Shown here: one piece after another, positions 24,696 to 32,525 of the stretch
Layout of the letters: each line of letters begins with the position of its first letter
Numbering within the stretch: the first letter of the stretch is position 1
NCBI GenBank assembly: GCA_027082175.1
Contig: JALWIX010000038.1
Coordinates: 13,103 to 58,832 of the forward strand
Direction: 5' to 3'
Source: Campylobacterales bacterium
GTDB lineage: Bacteria > Campylobacterota > Campylobacteria > Campylobacterales > Nitratiruptoraceae
Length of the DNA stretch: 45,730 bases
Position numbers and translations under genes: made by a program
The notes under the pieces: generated by a model
Seen by the model: only the letters and a program-made list of their open reading frames with translations
The model's database searches: none
Told to the model about the DNA's origin: nothing

Positions 24696-26531
24696 TTAAT
24701 CTTTAGAAAAATGATTTTTTATGTTTAAAGCGTCTTTTTTATTTAAAATTGTCGAGAGCTCTTCAATCGATGCGTTATTGATATTTTCAAAGCTTCCAAA
24801 ATAGTTCAACAGTCTTTTTATTTTAGCTTCTCCTATACCTTTGATTTTTAAAAGCGATATTTTTTTGTCCTCTTTTATTTTCTGTTTTTTGTGAAATGTT
24901 ACGGCAAACCTATGAGCCTCATCTCTTAGTCTCTGTACAAATTGCAATCTTTTATCGGAGGGTTGCAGTTTAAAAATATCGTTTTGAGTATAAATTATAT
25001 CTTTTGCTTTCCCTTTAGCTCTATATGCTTTAAAATCTACTTTTTCTTTAGAGATGGCGATAATGTCCAAATTGACTCCAGCGCTTTTAGCAGTTTCTTG
25101 GGCGAGTTTTCTTAAGGTTTCTCCGCCGTCTATTATCCAAAGATCAGGAGGAGGGTTTTTTTCAAAACTATCGCATCTTCTTTGAAGCAGTTCTTTCATC
25201 TGGGAATACTCATCTTTGGATGTTAGATTGTAGTGTCTATAATCGTTTTTTTTAAATATTCCGTTTTCAAAGACGATCATTGCTCCAACATTAGCCCTTC
25301 CTTTTAAATGAGAATTATCAAAAACTTCGATTCTGTAAGGAGTGTTTTGGAGTTTGAAAAGTTTTTTGATATCTTCCAAAACTGAATCTTTATCCTCTTT
25401 TTCCTCTTTTTTTATAATCTCTTTCGCGTTTAATATCGCAAGATTTATTAATTTTTGTTTTTCTCCTCTTTTTGGATATATAATGGAGATGCTTTTGTCA
25501 AATCTATCTTTTAAAAGCCGTTCTACCTCATCTTTTTGACTAAAATCTTTACCTACCAATATCTTTTTAGAAACAAACGGCGATTCTGCTTGATAAAAGT
25601 CTAATATAGCTCTTTTATAAGCTTCGTCTATATCAAATCCTTTTTCTATATCAAACTTCACTATAGAAGAGGAGCTTGAGATAACTTTGCCTTCCCTCAT
25701 AAAAAGTCTGACTATAGCGGCTAGATTTCCTTGAGTTTCGATTGCTATGATATCTAAATCTTCTAGTTTTGCGATATCTATATTGCTGTATATTTCGCTC
25801 TTTTTAATTCTTTCGATCCTATCTCTTATCTGTGCGGCCTCTTCGAATCTAAGATTTTGGGAAAGTTTTAGCATTTTGTTCTCTAATCTTTTTATCAACG
25901 CTTTTTTGTCTATTATGAGTTTTATCGCCTCTTGTACTATAAGAGCATACTCATCTTTATCTATTTTTCCTTCGCAAGGAGCCAGACATTTTTTTAATTG
26001 ATAAAAAAGACACGCTTTTTTTCCCTTAAGAGAGCCGCTTTTTTGGACTAGGGGAAAAATTTCGTAGATTGAGTCCAATATATCTTTTGCGGCTGTAGAA
26101 AAAGGCCCGTAATATTTTATTTTTTCTCCTTTTACGACTTTTCTTGTGATCTCAAATCTTGGAAAATCCTGGGCTAAATCTATGTATATATAAGGATAAG
26201 TTTTATCGTCTCTTAGTAAAATATTGTATTTGGGTTTTAACTGTTTAATAAGAGAATTTTCCAAAATAAGTGCGTCGTTTTCATTTTCAACTACAATATA
26301 TTCCAGATTTTTTACTTCGCTTATCATTTTATATATTCTTGGACTAAGATTGGGGGCGGGAGATAGCGTGGAAGAGAGTCTAAAATAGCTTTTTACTCTA
26401 TTTTTTAAGCTTTTTGCTTTGCCTATATATAAAATATTTCCTTTTTCATCGAAATATTGATAGACTCCCGGCCTATTTGGAAGATTTTTGATTTTTTGCG
26501 ATAAGTCGCTATTTAAAGCTAAGTTTTTCAA
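24696..26531 (-). CDS. uvrC: Excinuclease ABC subunit C
   Basis: UvrC is the dual-incision nuclease of nucleotide excision repair, recruited by UvrA/UvrB. It has 611 residues. The GIY-YIG nuclease domain is at the N-terminus (PGVYQYFDEKGNILYIGKAK). A Cys-rich element (KKACLFYQLKKCLAPCEGKI) is near 165-185 and the UvrB-binding UVR motif follows (about 205-240). The RNase H-like second nuclease has FDNSHLKGRANVGAMIVF and the C-terminal helix-hairpin-helix pair covers about 555-605. The start is TTG, overlapping the upstream gene's stop as TTGA, with AAGGGA upstream. It is co-transcribed with the DciA-like gene. Confidence 0.97.
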   Translation of the reverse strand: MKNLALNSDLSQKIKNLPNRPGVYQYFDEKGNILYIGKAKSLKNRVKSYFRLSSTLSPAPNLSPRIYKMISEVKNLEYIVVENENDALILENSLIKQLKPKYNILLRDDKTYPYIYIDLAQDFPRFEITRKVVKGEKIKYYGPFSTAAKDILDSIYEIFPLVQKSGSLKGKKACLFYQLKKCLAPCEGKIDKDEYALIVQEAIKLIIDKKALIKRLENKMLKLSQNLRFEEAAQIRDRIERIKKSEIYSNIDIAKLEDLDIIAIETQGNLAAIVRLFMREGKVISSSSSIVKFDIEKGFDIDEAYKRAILDFYQAESPFVSKKILVGKDFSQKDEVERLLKDRFDKSISIIYPKRGEKQKLINLAILNAKEIIKKEEKEDKDSVLEDIKKLFKLQNTPYRIEVFDNSHLKGRANVGAMIVFENGIFKKNDYRHYNLTSKDEYSQMKELLQRRCDSFEKNPPPDLWIIDGGETLRKLAQETAKSAGVNLDIIAISKEKVDFKAYRAKGKAKDIIYTQNDIFKLQPSDKRLQFVQRLRDEAHRFAVTFHKKQKIKEDKKISLLKIKGIGEAKIKRLLNYFGSFENINNASIEELSTILNKKDALNIKNHFSKD

Positions 26532-26974
26532 TCTTCGTCCCTTAAACTTTTTATCTTTTCTCTTATTTTTTCTAAAATCTCTTTAATCTCTTGATTTTTG
26601 GCAAAATTTTCAAAATCTCCTTTGGAGTTTTCTTTGTAACTATTAAACTCTCTTTTCTTGTATAAATATCTTTTTGTTTTATCGTTTTTTACAAATGATT
26701 TGATACTTTTTATTTCAAGATTTTTGCACTCATTTGAGTTTTTTTTCATTATATTTAATAGTTCATTTATAAGATTTAGATTATAATTGAACTCCATTTT
26801 GATACCGGGATGGTCAAAAACGAAAAAGAGGGTTTCATTTTTTTTGTAACAAAAAAGAGTATGATCTTTAAATCTTTTCGGTAAGAGCGATATAAGTTTG
26901 TTAAAACAGCTATGTTCGCCAAATTTGCTATTTTTAGGAAAGATATGAGACAAAACAGTTTTTACGCTTTTCAT
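26528..26974 (-). CDS. DciA/DUF721-like protein
   Basis: This is a 148-residue protein. Residues about 20-80 (LISLLPKRFKDHTLFCYKKN, LFFVFDHPGIKMEFNYNLNL) have the length and strand pattern of the DUF721/DciA fold. DciA helps load the replicative helicase in bacteria that lack DnaC. The C-terminal half is Lys/Glu-rich and probably helical. The match is weak, so an uncharacterised protein is the fallback. It is the first gene of the uvrC operon. Its ATG lies only about 7 bases from a TATAAT on the same strand, with no Shine-Dalgarno, so the mRNA may be leaderless. Its first 30 bases overlap head-to-head with a small lipoprotein gene on the other strand. Confidence 0.5.
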   Translation of the reverse strand: MKSVKTVLSHIFPKNSKFGEHSCFNKLISLLPKRFKDHTLFCYKKNETLFFVFDHPGIKMEFNYNLNLINELLNIMKKNSNECKNLEIKSIKSFVKNDKTKRYLYKKREFNSYKENSKGDFENFAKNQEIKEILEKIREKIKSLRDED

Positions 26975-27073
26975 ATTGCTATTATAACACTTTTAGTTTT
27001 TTTTATTGCGGGTTGCGGTTATAAGGCGGACCCTTACTATCCTCAAAAAAATACAAAAGAAGTTAAAAAATGA
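26945..27073 (+). CDS. Tiny LptM (YifL)-like lipoprotein
   Basis: This is a 42-residue ORF. AGGAAAG sits just before the ATG. The signal (residues 1-23, hydrophobic IAIITLLVFFIAG) ends at the lipobox Cys24, and the mature peptide is CGYKADPYYPQ plus a Lys-rich tail. The CG-x-K-x-P-x-Y-x-P pattern is that of LptM/YifL, a small lipoprotein that binds LptD/LptE and aids LptD maturation. Its stop overlaps the nadB start (ATGA), so translation is probably coupled. It overlaps the divergent DciA-like gene by 30 bases. The lipoprotein call is firm; LptM identity is likely but rests on a very short motif. Confidence 0.75.
   Translation: MRQNSFYAFHIAIITLLVFFIAGCGYKADPYYPQKNTKEVKK
26981..26986 (-). 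promoter_or_regulatory. -10 box for DciA-like/uvrC transcript
   Basis: TATAAT on the minus strand ends 7 bases before the ATG of the DciA-like gene, so transcription would start at or next to the start codon. It lies inside the lipoprotein gene of the opposite strand. Confidence 0.45.
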
Positions 27074-28506
27074 GATATGATTATATAATCGTTGGAGCCG
27101 GTATAGCCGGGCTTTACGCAGCTTTAAACATACCTGAAAACAAAAGTGTCTTAATTATTTCGAAAGAGCCCTTATGGGAGTGTAACACTTTTTATGCTCA
27201 AGGCGGCATAACAACCGCAAAGGATGAGTCCGACATCCCCGCTCATATTGAAGATACTTTAAAAGCAGGCGCCGGACTTTGCGACATTGAGGCCGTTGAG
27301 ATTCTTAGTAGAAACAGTTTAGGAGTTATAAGCGATCTTATACAGAGAGGTTTTGAATTTGATCGCGATGATAAAGGAAATCTTCTCTTTACAAGAGAAG
27401 CCGCGCACTCCACGGCTAGGATTTTGCATGCCGGAGGAGACGCCACGGGAAGAAAATTGCATATATTTTTGATGCGAAACATAAAACATAAAGTTTTAGA
27501 AGGCGCTATAGTTACGGACCTTTTGTGTGACGATGGAGTCTGCTACGGAGTAACCATAAGATATAAAGGAGTATTGCAAAATGTTTATGCTAAGAATATT
27601 TTTTTAGCCAGCGGCGGAATAGGTTCTTTGTATGAGTATCATACAAACGCGAAAACAATAAGCGCCGACATTCACGGTATTGCCGTTGAAAAAGAGATTG
27701 AACTTAAAGATATGGAGTTTACGCAGTTTCACCCCACAGTTTTTATTAAAAATAAAAAGGCTAGAAAACTTCTTTTAACCGAAGCGTTACGAGGAGAAGG
27801 CGCAACCGTAGTTGATGAGAATGGCAAAAGGTTTCTTTTCGATTTTGACGACAGAGGAGAGCTTGCTCCAAGAGATATAGTAAGTAGGGCTATTTACAGA
27901 TATACTCAGATGGGCCATCAAGTTTATCTATCTTTTGAAAACTTTGATGAAGAGTTTTTTAAATATAGATTTCCAACAATCTATAAAAATTTTCAAGAAC
28001 TAGGATTTAGAGTTCCAAAGCAAAGAGTACCTATTTCTCCGGCTTTTCATTTTATGATGGGCGGTATTAAGACAGATTATTATTCTAAAGTTTTAGGTTT
28101 TCAAAATCTTTATGCAATTGGCGAGGTTGCCTGTACGGGCGTTCATGGAGCAAATAGACTTGCTAGCAACTCTTTGCTTGAAGGACTTGTTTTTTCAAAA
28201 AGAGCCGTTGAAGATAGTATTTTTAATGAAAAAGATATAAAAACAAAAGAGTTTAAAATAGATCAAACTCCATTAGTTAAAAATATTGATAAAAAGATGA
28301 AAAATCTACTTAGAGAGACTATGTGGAATAGTGTCGGAATCATAAGAAAAAGAGATAAACTTCTAAAGGCCGCTCAGATTTTAGATGATATTGGTAAAAA
28401 AGATATAGGAAGATTTTTAAAGCTTAGAGTTTTAACGGCTAAAAAGATTGTTGAGAGCGCGATTGAAAGAAGAGAGTCTGTGGGAGCTCACTATATTGAA
28501 GATTAA
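27070..28506 (+). CDS. nadB: L-aspartate oxidase
   Basis: NadB is the FAD enzyme that converts L-aspartate to iminoaspartate, the first step of de novo NAD synthesis. In anaerobes or microaerophiles fumarate can serve as electron acceptor. The 478 residues are somewhat shorter than E. coli NadB because the C-terminal helical tail is reduced. The Rossmann motif is IIVGAGIAGLYAAL. The signature loop CNTFYAQGGIT, the active-site region REAAHSTARILHAGGDATG and the FAD-contacting GEVACTGVHGANRLASNSLLEG are all present. nadA and nadC are not adjacent. The start overlaps the lipoprotein stop by 4 bases. Confidence 0.95.
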   Translation: MRYDYIIVGAGIAGLYAALNIPENKSVLIISKEPLWECNTFYAQGGITTAKDESDIPAHIEDTLKAGAGLCDIEAVEILSRNSLGVISDLIQRGFEFDRDDKGNLLFTREAAHSTARILHAGGDATGRKLHIFLMRNIKHKVLEGAIVTDLLCDDGVCYGVTIRYKGVLQNVYAKNIFLASGGIGSLYEYHTNAKTISADIHGIAVEKEIELKDMEFTQFHPTVFIKNKKARKLLLTEALRGEGATVVDENGKRFLFDFDDRGELAPRDIVSRAIYRYTQMGHQVYLSFENFDEEFFKYRFPTIYKNFQELGFRVPKQRVPISPAFHFMMGGIKTDYYSKVLGFQNLYAIGEVACTGVHGANRLASNSLLEGLVFSKRAVEDSIFNEKDIKTKEFKIDQTPLVKNIDKKMKNLLRETMWNSVGIIRKRDKLLKAAQILDDIGKKDIGRFLKLRVLTAKKIVESAIERRESVGAHYIED

Positions 28507-28563
28507 GTTTATGATTGGTTTAATTTAAATATTAAATAAAATATTAAAGTATTAGGAGTCAAA

Positions 28564-29865
28564 ATGCATGGATTAGAGTTAACCCATACTTGGGTAGGTT
28601 ATCTTTGTCTTATTATTTTTATAACAGGTTACTACTTTATAGCCGCTGAAGAAAAATTTCATATGAATAAGGCCAAACCCGCCCTTCTTATTGGTACCTT
28701 GATGTTTATGATAATCGGGATATATTTTGCCATAAACGGGATGGATCCCGAACCTTTACATGATGAGATGGAAAAGTTAATTTTGGAGATTGCGGAGATT
28801 TTCTTTTTCCTCTTTGTCGCTATGACATATATAGAAACGCTTATAGAAAGGCGTGTGTTTGATGTTTTAAAATATAAATTGACTTCAAGAGGGTATAGTT
28901 ACAAAAAACTTTTTTGGATAACCGGACTTTTGGCGTTTTTTATATCTCCGGTAGCCGATAACTTAACAACCGCTTTGATACTTTCTACAGTATTGTTTAC
29001 TATAGATAAGACCAACAATCAGTTTTTGGTTCCAGGAGCTATCAATATAGTTGTAGCGGCTAATGCGGGAGGCGCTTGGAGTCCTTTTGGCGATATCACA
29101 ACTTTGATGGCTTGGACCGCTGGAAAAGGTGAGTTTGTTGATTTTCTTTTTCTCTTTCCGCCTTCTATAGTTGGCTGGTTTCTAACCGCTTGGCTCTTAT
29201 CTAGAGTGGTTCCGGAAGGAGAGCCGTATTTTGACGCGAGTTTGCCTAAGATGGAGTTAAAGCCGGGTGCAAAAGTGGTTATATGGTTAGGAGTATTTAC
29301 CATCTTTTTTGCGGTTATGGGACATCAGTTTTTCCATTTTCCCGCAATGTGGGGTATGATGTTCGGTTTGGCACTGCTTAAAATGTATTCATATCTTCAC
29401 AAAAGAAAAAACTCCAATGATAAGTTTGACGTATTTGTAAACATGAAACATATCGAAAATGACACACTGCTCTTTTTCTTCGGTATTTTGTCCGCAGTTG
29501 GTGCGCTTCACTTTTTAGGATATCTAGAGTATATAGTAAAACTTTATGATATTATTGGTCCTACAGCGGGAAATATTGGAGTGGGTATTATATCTGCGAT
29601 AGTGGATAACGTTCCTGTTATGAGCGCTATTTTAAAAGCCAACCCGGATATGGGAATAGATCAGTGGCTTCTTGTTACGTTAACTGCGGGTATCGGCGGA
29701 AGTTTGATCAGTTTTGGTAGCGCCGCTGGCGTCGGGGTTATGGGTAGACTTAGAGGAATCTATACTTTTGGCGCCCATATGAGATACGCTTGGACTGTAA
29801 TGCTTGGATATATAGTATCTTTGATTGTTTGGTATATTCAGTTTGAAATTTTCGGTTTGTATTAA
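28564..29865 (+). CDS. nhaD: Na+/H+ antiporter NhaD
   Basis: This inner-membrane sodium/proton exchanger of the ion-transporter superfamily is common in marine bacteria. The 433 residues form about 11-12 hydrophobic helices. Family-type conserved stretches include SPVADNLTTALILSTVLF, AANAGGAWSPFGDITTLM and SAIVDNVPVMSAIL, where the polar Asp/Asn/Thr residues probably bind the ion. AGGAG precedes the ATG. It stands 57 bases after nadB and 37 bases before guaA, so it may share their transcript. It indicates life in a salty environment and export of Na+. Confidence 0.93.
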   Translation: MHGLELTHTWVGYLCLIIFITGYYFIAAEEKFHMNKAKPALLIGTLMFMIIGIYFAINGMDPEPLHDEMEKLILEIAEIFFFLFVAMTYIETLIERRVFDVLKYKLTSRGYSYKKLFWITGLLAFFISPVADNLTTALILSTVLFTIDKTNNQFLVPGAINIVVAANAGGAWSPFGDITTLMAWTAGKGEFVDFLFLFPPSIVGWFLTAWLLSRVVPEGEPYFDASLPKMELKPGAKVVIWLGVFTIFFAVMGHQFFHFPAMWGMMFGLALLKMYSYLHKRKNSNDKFDVFVNMKHIENDTLLFFFGILSAVGALHFLGYLEYIVKLYDIIGPTAGNIGVGIISAIVDNVPVMSAILKANPDMGIDQWLLVTLTAGIGGSLISFGSAAGVGVMGRLRGIYTFGAHMRYAWTVMLGYIVSLIVWYIQFEIFGLY

Positions 29866-29902
29866 TAAATTTTAATCGAATTATATTTGGAAAAGGATAT
29901 AG

Positions 29903-31453
29903 ATGAAAAACGTTCCTATAGTTATTTTGGATTTTGGTAGTCAATATACGCAGCTGATTGCTAGAAGATTAAGAGAAGAGAGAGTTTATTGCGAAATTTA
30001 CCCATATTTTACAGGTATTGAAGAGATTAAGGCAAAAAATCCAAAAGGAATTATTTTTAGCGGCGGACCGGCTAGCGTATATGATAAAGAGGCTCCAAGA
30101 GTCGATAAAGAGATTTATGAGCTAGGAGTTCCTATCTTGGGAATATGTTACGGAATGCAGCTAATAACAGTCGATTTTAACGGAGATGTCGTAAGAGCGA
30201 ATCATCATGAATACGGAAAAGCAAGACTTATTTTCGATAAAGTTCACAGCTCTTTCTCCCCGCTCTTTAAAGATACCAAAGATGGTCAGATTGTATGGAT
30301 GAGTCATGCCGACAAAGTTGAAAGACTACCATACGGATTTGTAAGAATCGCTCATACTAACAACTCTTCATTTGCAGCGATAGCAAACGAAGAGAAGAAA
30401 ATTTACGCTCTTCAGTTTCATCCAGAAGTTTCCCATTCGGAAGAGGGGAGCAAGATTTTAAGAAATTTTGCAAGAGAGATATGCGGCGTTGAAGAGAAGT
30501 GGGATATGGGTCACTTTGCTAAAGAGCAGATTGAAAAGATAAGAAAAATAGTTGGGAAAGACAAAGTTTTGTGCGCTCTAAGCGGCGGGGTGGATAGTTC
30601 CGTAGTTACGGCGCTTTTATATGAGGCTATCGGCGATCAGCTTATACCCGTATTTGTAGACAACGGTTTGTTAAGAGCAGGCGAGAGAGAAAAAGTGGAG
30701 CATGTATTTAAAAATATGCTAAAAGTCCCTTTGATAGTTGTCGACGCTAAAGAAAAGTTTTTGAACGCTTTAAAAGGAGTGACTGACCCGGAGCAGAAAA
30801 GAAAGATAATTGGCCACACTTTTATTGAGGTGTTTGAAGAGGAGGCAAAAAAACATACCGATGTGAAATATTTAGCTCAAGGAACGCTTTATCCCGATGT
30901 TATTGAGTCAGTTTCGGTAAAAGGGCCTAGCGAAACTATAAAATCTCATCATAATGTAGGAGGATTGCCCGATTGGATGAAGTTTGAGCTAATAGAGCCT
31001 TTAAGAGAGCTTTTTAAAGATGAGGTAAGAAAACTAGGACTTGAGCTTGGACTTCCTAAAGAGATGGTTATAAGACACCCTTTTCCGGGACCAGGACTTG
31101 CTATTAGGATAATGGGAGAAGTTAACAAAGAGAGTTTGGAGCTTTTAAGAAAAGCCGATACCATACTTCTTGACGAGATAAAAGCCGCAGGATATTATGA
31201 GAAACTTTGGCAGGCGTTTGCGGTTTTGTTGAACGTTCAAAGCGTTGGAGTTATGGGCGACAAAAGAACTTATGAAAATACCGTCGCGGTTAGATGCGTA
31301 GAGAGCACAGACGGAATGACGGCCACGTTTGCTCATCTGCCTCATGATCTTCTTGAAAATATCAGCAACAGGATTATTAACGAAGTTGATGGAATAAACA
31401 GGGTTGTTTATGATATAAGCTCCAAGCCTCCGGCCACTATAGAGTGGGAGTGA
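29903..31453 (+). CDS. guaA: GMP synthase (glutamine-hydrolysing)
   Basis: GuaA converts XMP to GMP using ATP and glutamine. It has 516 residues in one chain. The class I glutamine amidotransferase domain (about 1-190) has the catalytic Cys82 in GICYGMQ and His/Glu in [12 protein letters not shown]. The ATP-pyrophosphatase domain shows the P-loop [10 protein letters not shown] (about 225). The C-terminal dimerisation domain ends in KPPATIEWE, as is typical. AAAAGG precedes the ATG. A strong two-part hairpin begins at its stop codon. Confidence 0.98.
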   Translation: MKNVPIVILDFGSQYTQLIARRLREERVYCEIYPYFTGIEEIKAKNPKGIIFSGGPASVYDKEAPRVDKEIYELGVPILGICYGMQLITVDFNGDVVRANHHEYGKARLIFDKVHSSFSPLFKDTKDGQIVWMSHADKVERLPYGFVRIAHTNNSSFAAIANEEKKIYALQFHPEVSHSEEGSKILRNFAREICGVEEKWDMGHFAKEQIEKIRKIVGKDKVLCALSGGVDSSVVTALLYEAIGDQLIPVFVDNGLLRAGEREKVEHVFKNMLKVPLIVVDAKEKFLNALKGVTDPEQKRKIIGHTFIEVFEEEAKKHTDVKYLAQGTLYPDVIESVSVKGPSETIKSHHNVGGLPDWMKFELIEPLRELFKDEVRKLGLELGLPKEMVIRHPFPGPGLAIRIMGEVNKESLELLRKADTILLDEIKAAGYYEKLWQAFAVLLNVQSVGVMGDKRTYENTVAVRCVESTDGMTATFAHLPHDLLENISNRIINEVDGINRVVYDISSKPPATIEWE

Positions 31454-31496
31454 AACGGCTCTGCAGCCATTTTTTAATGGCTATATTGGCCGTTTT
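31453..31496 (+). terminator. Two-tier hairpin after guaA
   Basis: The outer stem AAACGGC/GCCGTTT (31453-31459 with 31489-31495) encloses an internal loop and the inner stem AGCCATT/AATGGCT (31465-31471 with 31476-31482) with a TTTT loop. TTTTATAT follows. It looks like an intrinsic terminator, yet the hemD-like start lies only 17 bases beyond it with no obvious promoter. It may act as a partial terminator or as a mRNA processing or stability element. Confidence 0.6.
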
Positions 31497-31512
31497 ATAT
31501 AAGGTTTTAAAA

Positions 31513-32163
31513 GTGAGCGAAATATATATACTTTCAAATAAAGATATTCAAGGCGCAAATAAACTTCCGGTAATTAAGCAGATTTTTTTCAAAAAAGATT
31601 TAGATTTTAAAAGATATGACTATCTGATATTTACTTCAAAAAACGGTGTTTTGGCAGCTCAAAATATCTCAAGAGATTGGAGAGAGATACCCTCGTTGGT
31701 CATTGGAGAAGCAACTGCCAAAATGGTAGAAAAGTGCGGCGGCAAAGTGGCTTTTACCGCAAAAAAGTTTTACGGTGACGAATTTGCAAAAGAGATATCT
31801 AAAAATTTTGATAAAAAATCGAAATTTTTATATTTGAGAGCGAAAAGGGTTTTATCAAATCTTACCTCGATATTGGTAGACAGAGGCTTTGACGTAACGG
31901 AGTCGATAGTTTATGAGACAATATGCGAGGAGTGTAAAAAGTTAAAAAAACCTTCAAAAAACTCGTTTATTATCTTCTCTTCTCCTTCGACAATAGAGTG
32001 TTTTTTTAAATGTTTTGATTGGGATGAAAGTTATAAAGCCGTTGCAATAGGTAAGAAGACCGCTACTTATATTCCTTCAAATATAGATTATATAATCTCT
32101 CCAAGTCAAAGTTTACGAGCAACGGTTGATTTTATCAAAGATACGTTGGAATATAAATTTTAG
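31513..32163 (+). CDS. hemD: Uroporphyrinogen-III synthase
   Basis: This enzyme closes hydroxymethylbilane to uroporphyrinogen III in haem/sirohaem synthesis. Sequence conservation in the family is low. Here the call rests on the two-lobe alternating alpha/beta pattern and on family-like motifs: YDYLIFTSKNGVLA (about 37), IGEATAKMVEKCG, LYLRAKRVLSNL, and FSSPSTIECFFK with AVAIGKKTA in the second half. The GTG start at 31513 is preferred over an ATG at 31444. It has AAGG eight bases upstream and begins directly with VSEIYILSNK, while the longer form would add a tail encoded by the guaA terminator-like hairpin. It is 217 residues in this form. Confidence 0.8.
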   Translation: MSEIYILSNKDIQGANKLPVIKQIFFKKDLDFKRYDYLIFTSKNGVLAAQNISRDWREIPSLVIGEATAKMVEKCGGKVAFTAKKFYGDEFAKEISKNFDKKSKFLYLRAKRVLSNLTSILVDRGFDVTESIVYETICEECKKLKKPSKNSFIIFSSPSTIECFFKCFDWDESYKAVAIGKKTATYIPSNIDYIISPSQSLRATVDFIKDTLEYKF

Positions 32164-32228
32164 TTTATTATAAAATAGAGTCTTAAAAAGTATCTAATCC
32201 AAATATATACTTTTAAGCAAATTTATTT

Positions 32229-32234
32229 TATAAT
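32229..32234 (+). promoter_or_regulatory. -10 box for 6S RNA
   Basis: TATAAT lies 6 bases before the predicted 5' end of the structured RNA near 32241, in a very AT-rich stretch. Confidence 0.55.
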
Positions 32235-32240
32235 ATATTT

Positions 32241-32439
32241 AAACCTGAGCGGTGCGCTACCCGCGATATGGGGGTCCGACAATAGCACTATGGAGGGAAA
32301 TGTAGGACTGTGGTGTGTCGGTGGCTTCGCTTGAGCCCGGGACGCCGGGCGAGAAGTTGCCGCCTAAAGCAGTTCTCATTCCCTCATTTTTGGTCATTTG
32401 GGACCATTGCATAGCGTGAACGCCCGCTCGGGTTTTTTT
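32241..32439 (+). ncRNA. ssrS: 6S RNA (SsrS; purD RNA motif)
   Basis: This is a GC-rich island in an AT-rich gap. The ends pair (CCTGAGCGG near 32244 with CCGCTCGGG near 32424) and TGCGCTA pairs with TAGCGTG inside them, giving a long rod of about 195 bases. The apical part (GAGCCCGGGACGCCGGGCGA, then AGAAG and CTAAAGCAG) resembles the E. coli 6S apical hairpin and the segment after it. A seven-T run follows the closing stem, as in an intrinsic terminator. The place directly before purD matches the epsilonproteobacterial 'purD RNA', which has been identified with 6S RNA. 6S RNA mimics an open promoter and holds sigma70-RNA polymerase in stationary phase. Ends are approximate. Confidence 0.8.
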
Positions 32440-32447
32440 ATTTGTGA

Positions 32448-32502
32448 TAAGAGTTATGCGCTATTTGCAAAATTTATAAACTTTTTTAGCTTATAACTCT
32501 TA
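32448..32502 (+). promoter_or_regulatory. Hairpin in the purD leader
   Basis: A perfect 10-bp inverted repeat, TAAGAGTTAT (32448-32457) and ATAACTCTTA (32493-32502), is continued after a small mismatch by GCTA/TAGC. The whole lies between the 6S terminator and the purD Shine-Dalgarno sequence. It could be an operator, an mRNA stabiliser or a second weak terminator; there is no T-run. Confidence 0.4.
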
Positions 32503-32525
32503 ATACATATCTTCAAAGGAAATCA

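Noticed and set aside
31444-31512. Longer hemD starting inside guaA
   Set aside because: The extra 23 residues are encoded by the terminator-like hairpin. The GTG at 31513 has a Shine-Dalgarno sequence and begins the conserved fold.
32241-32439. SRP RNA, RNase P RNA or tmRNA in the GC-rich gap
   Set aside because: The SRP core (GGTCCGGAAGGAAGCAGC-like), the RNase P core (GAGGAAAGTC-like) and the tmRNA ends were not seen. The rod shape, apical similarity and purD neighbour favour 6S RNA.
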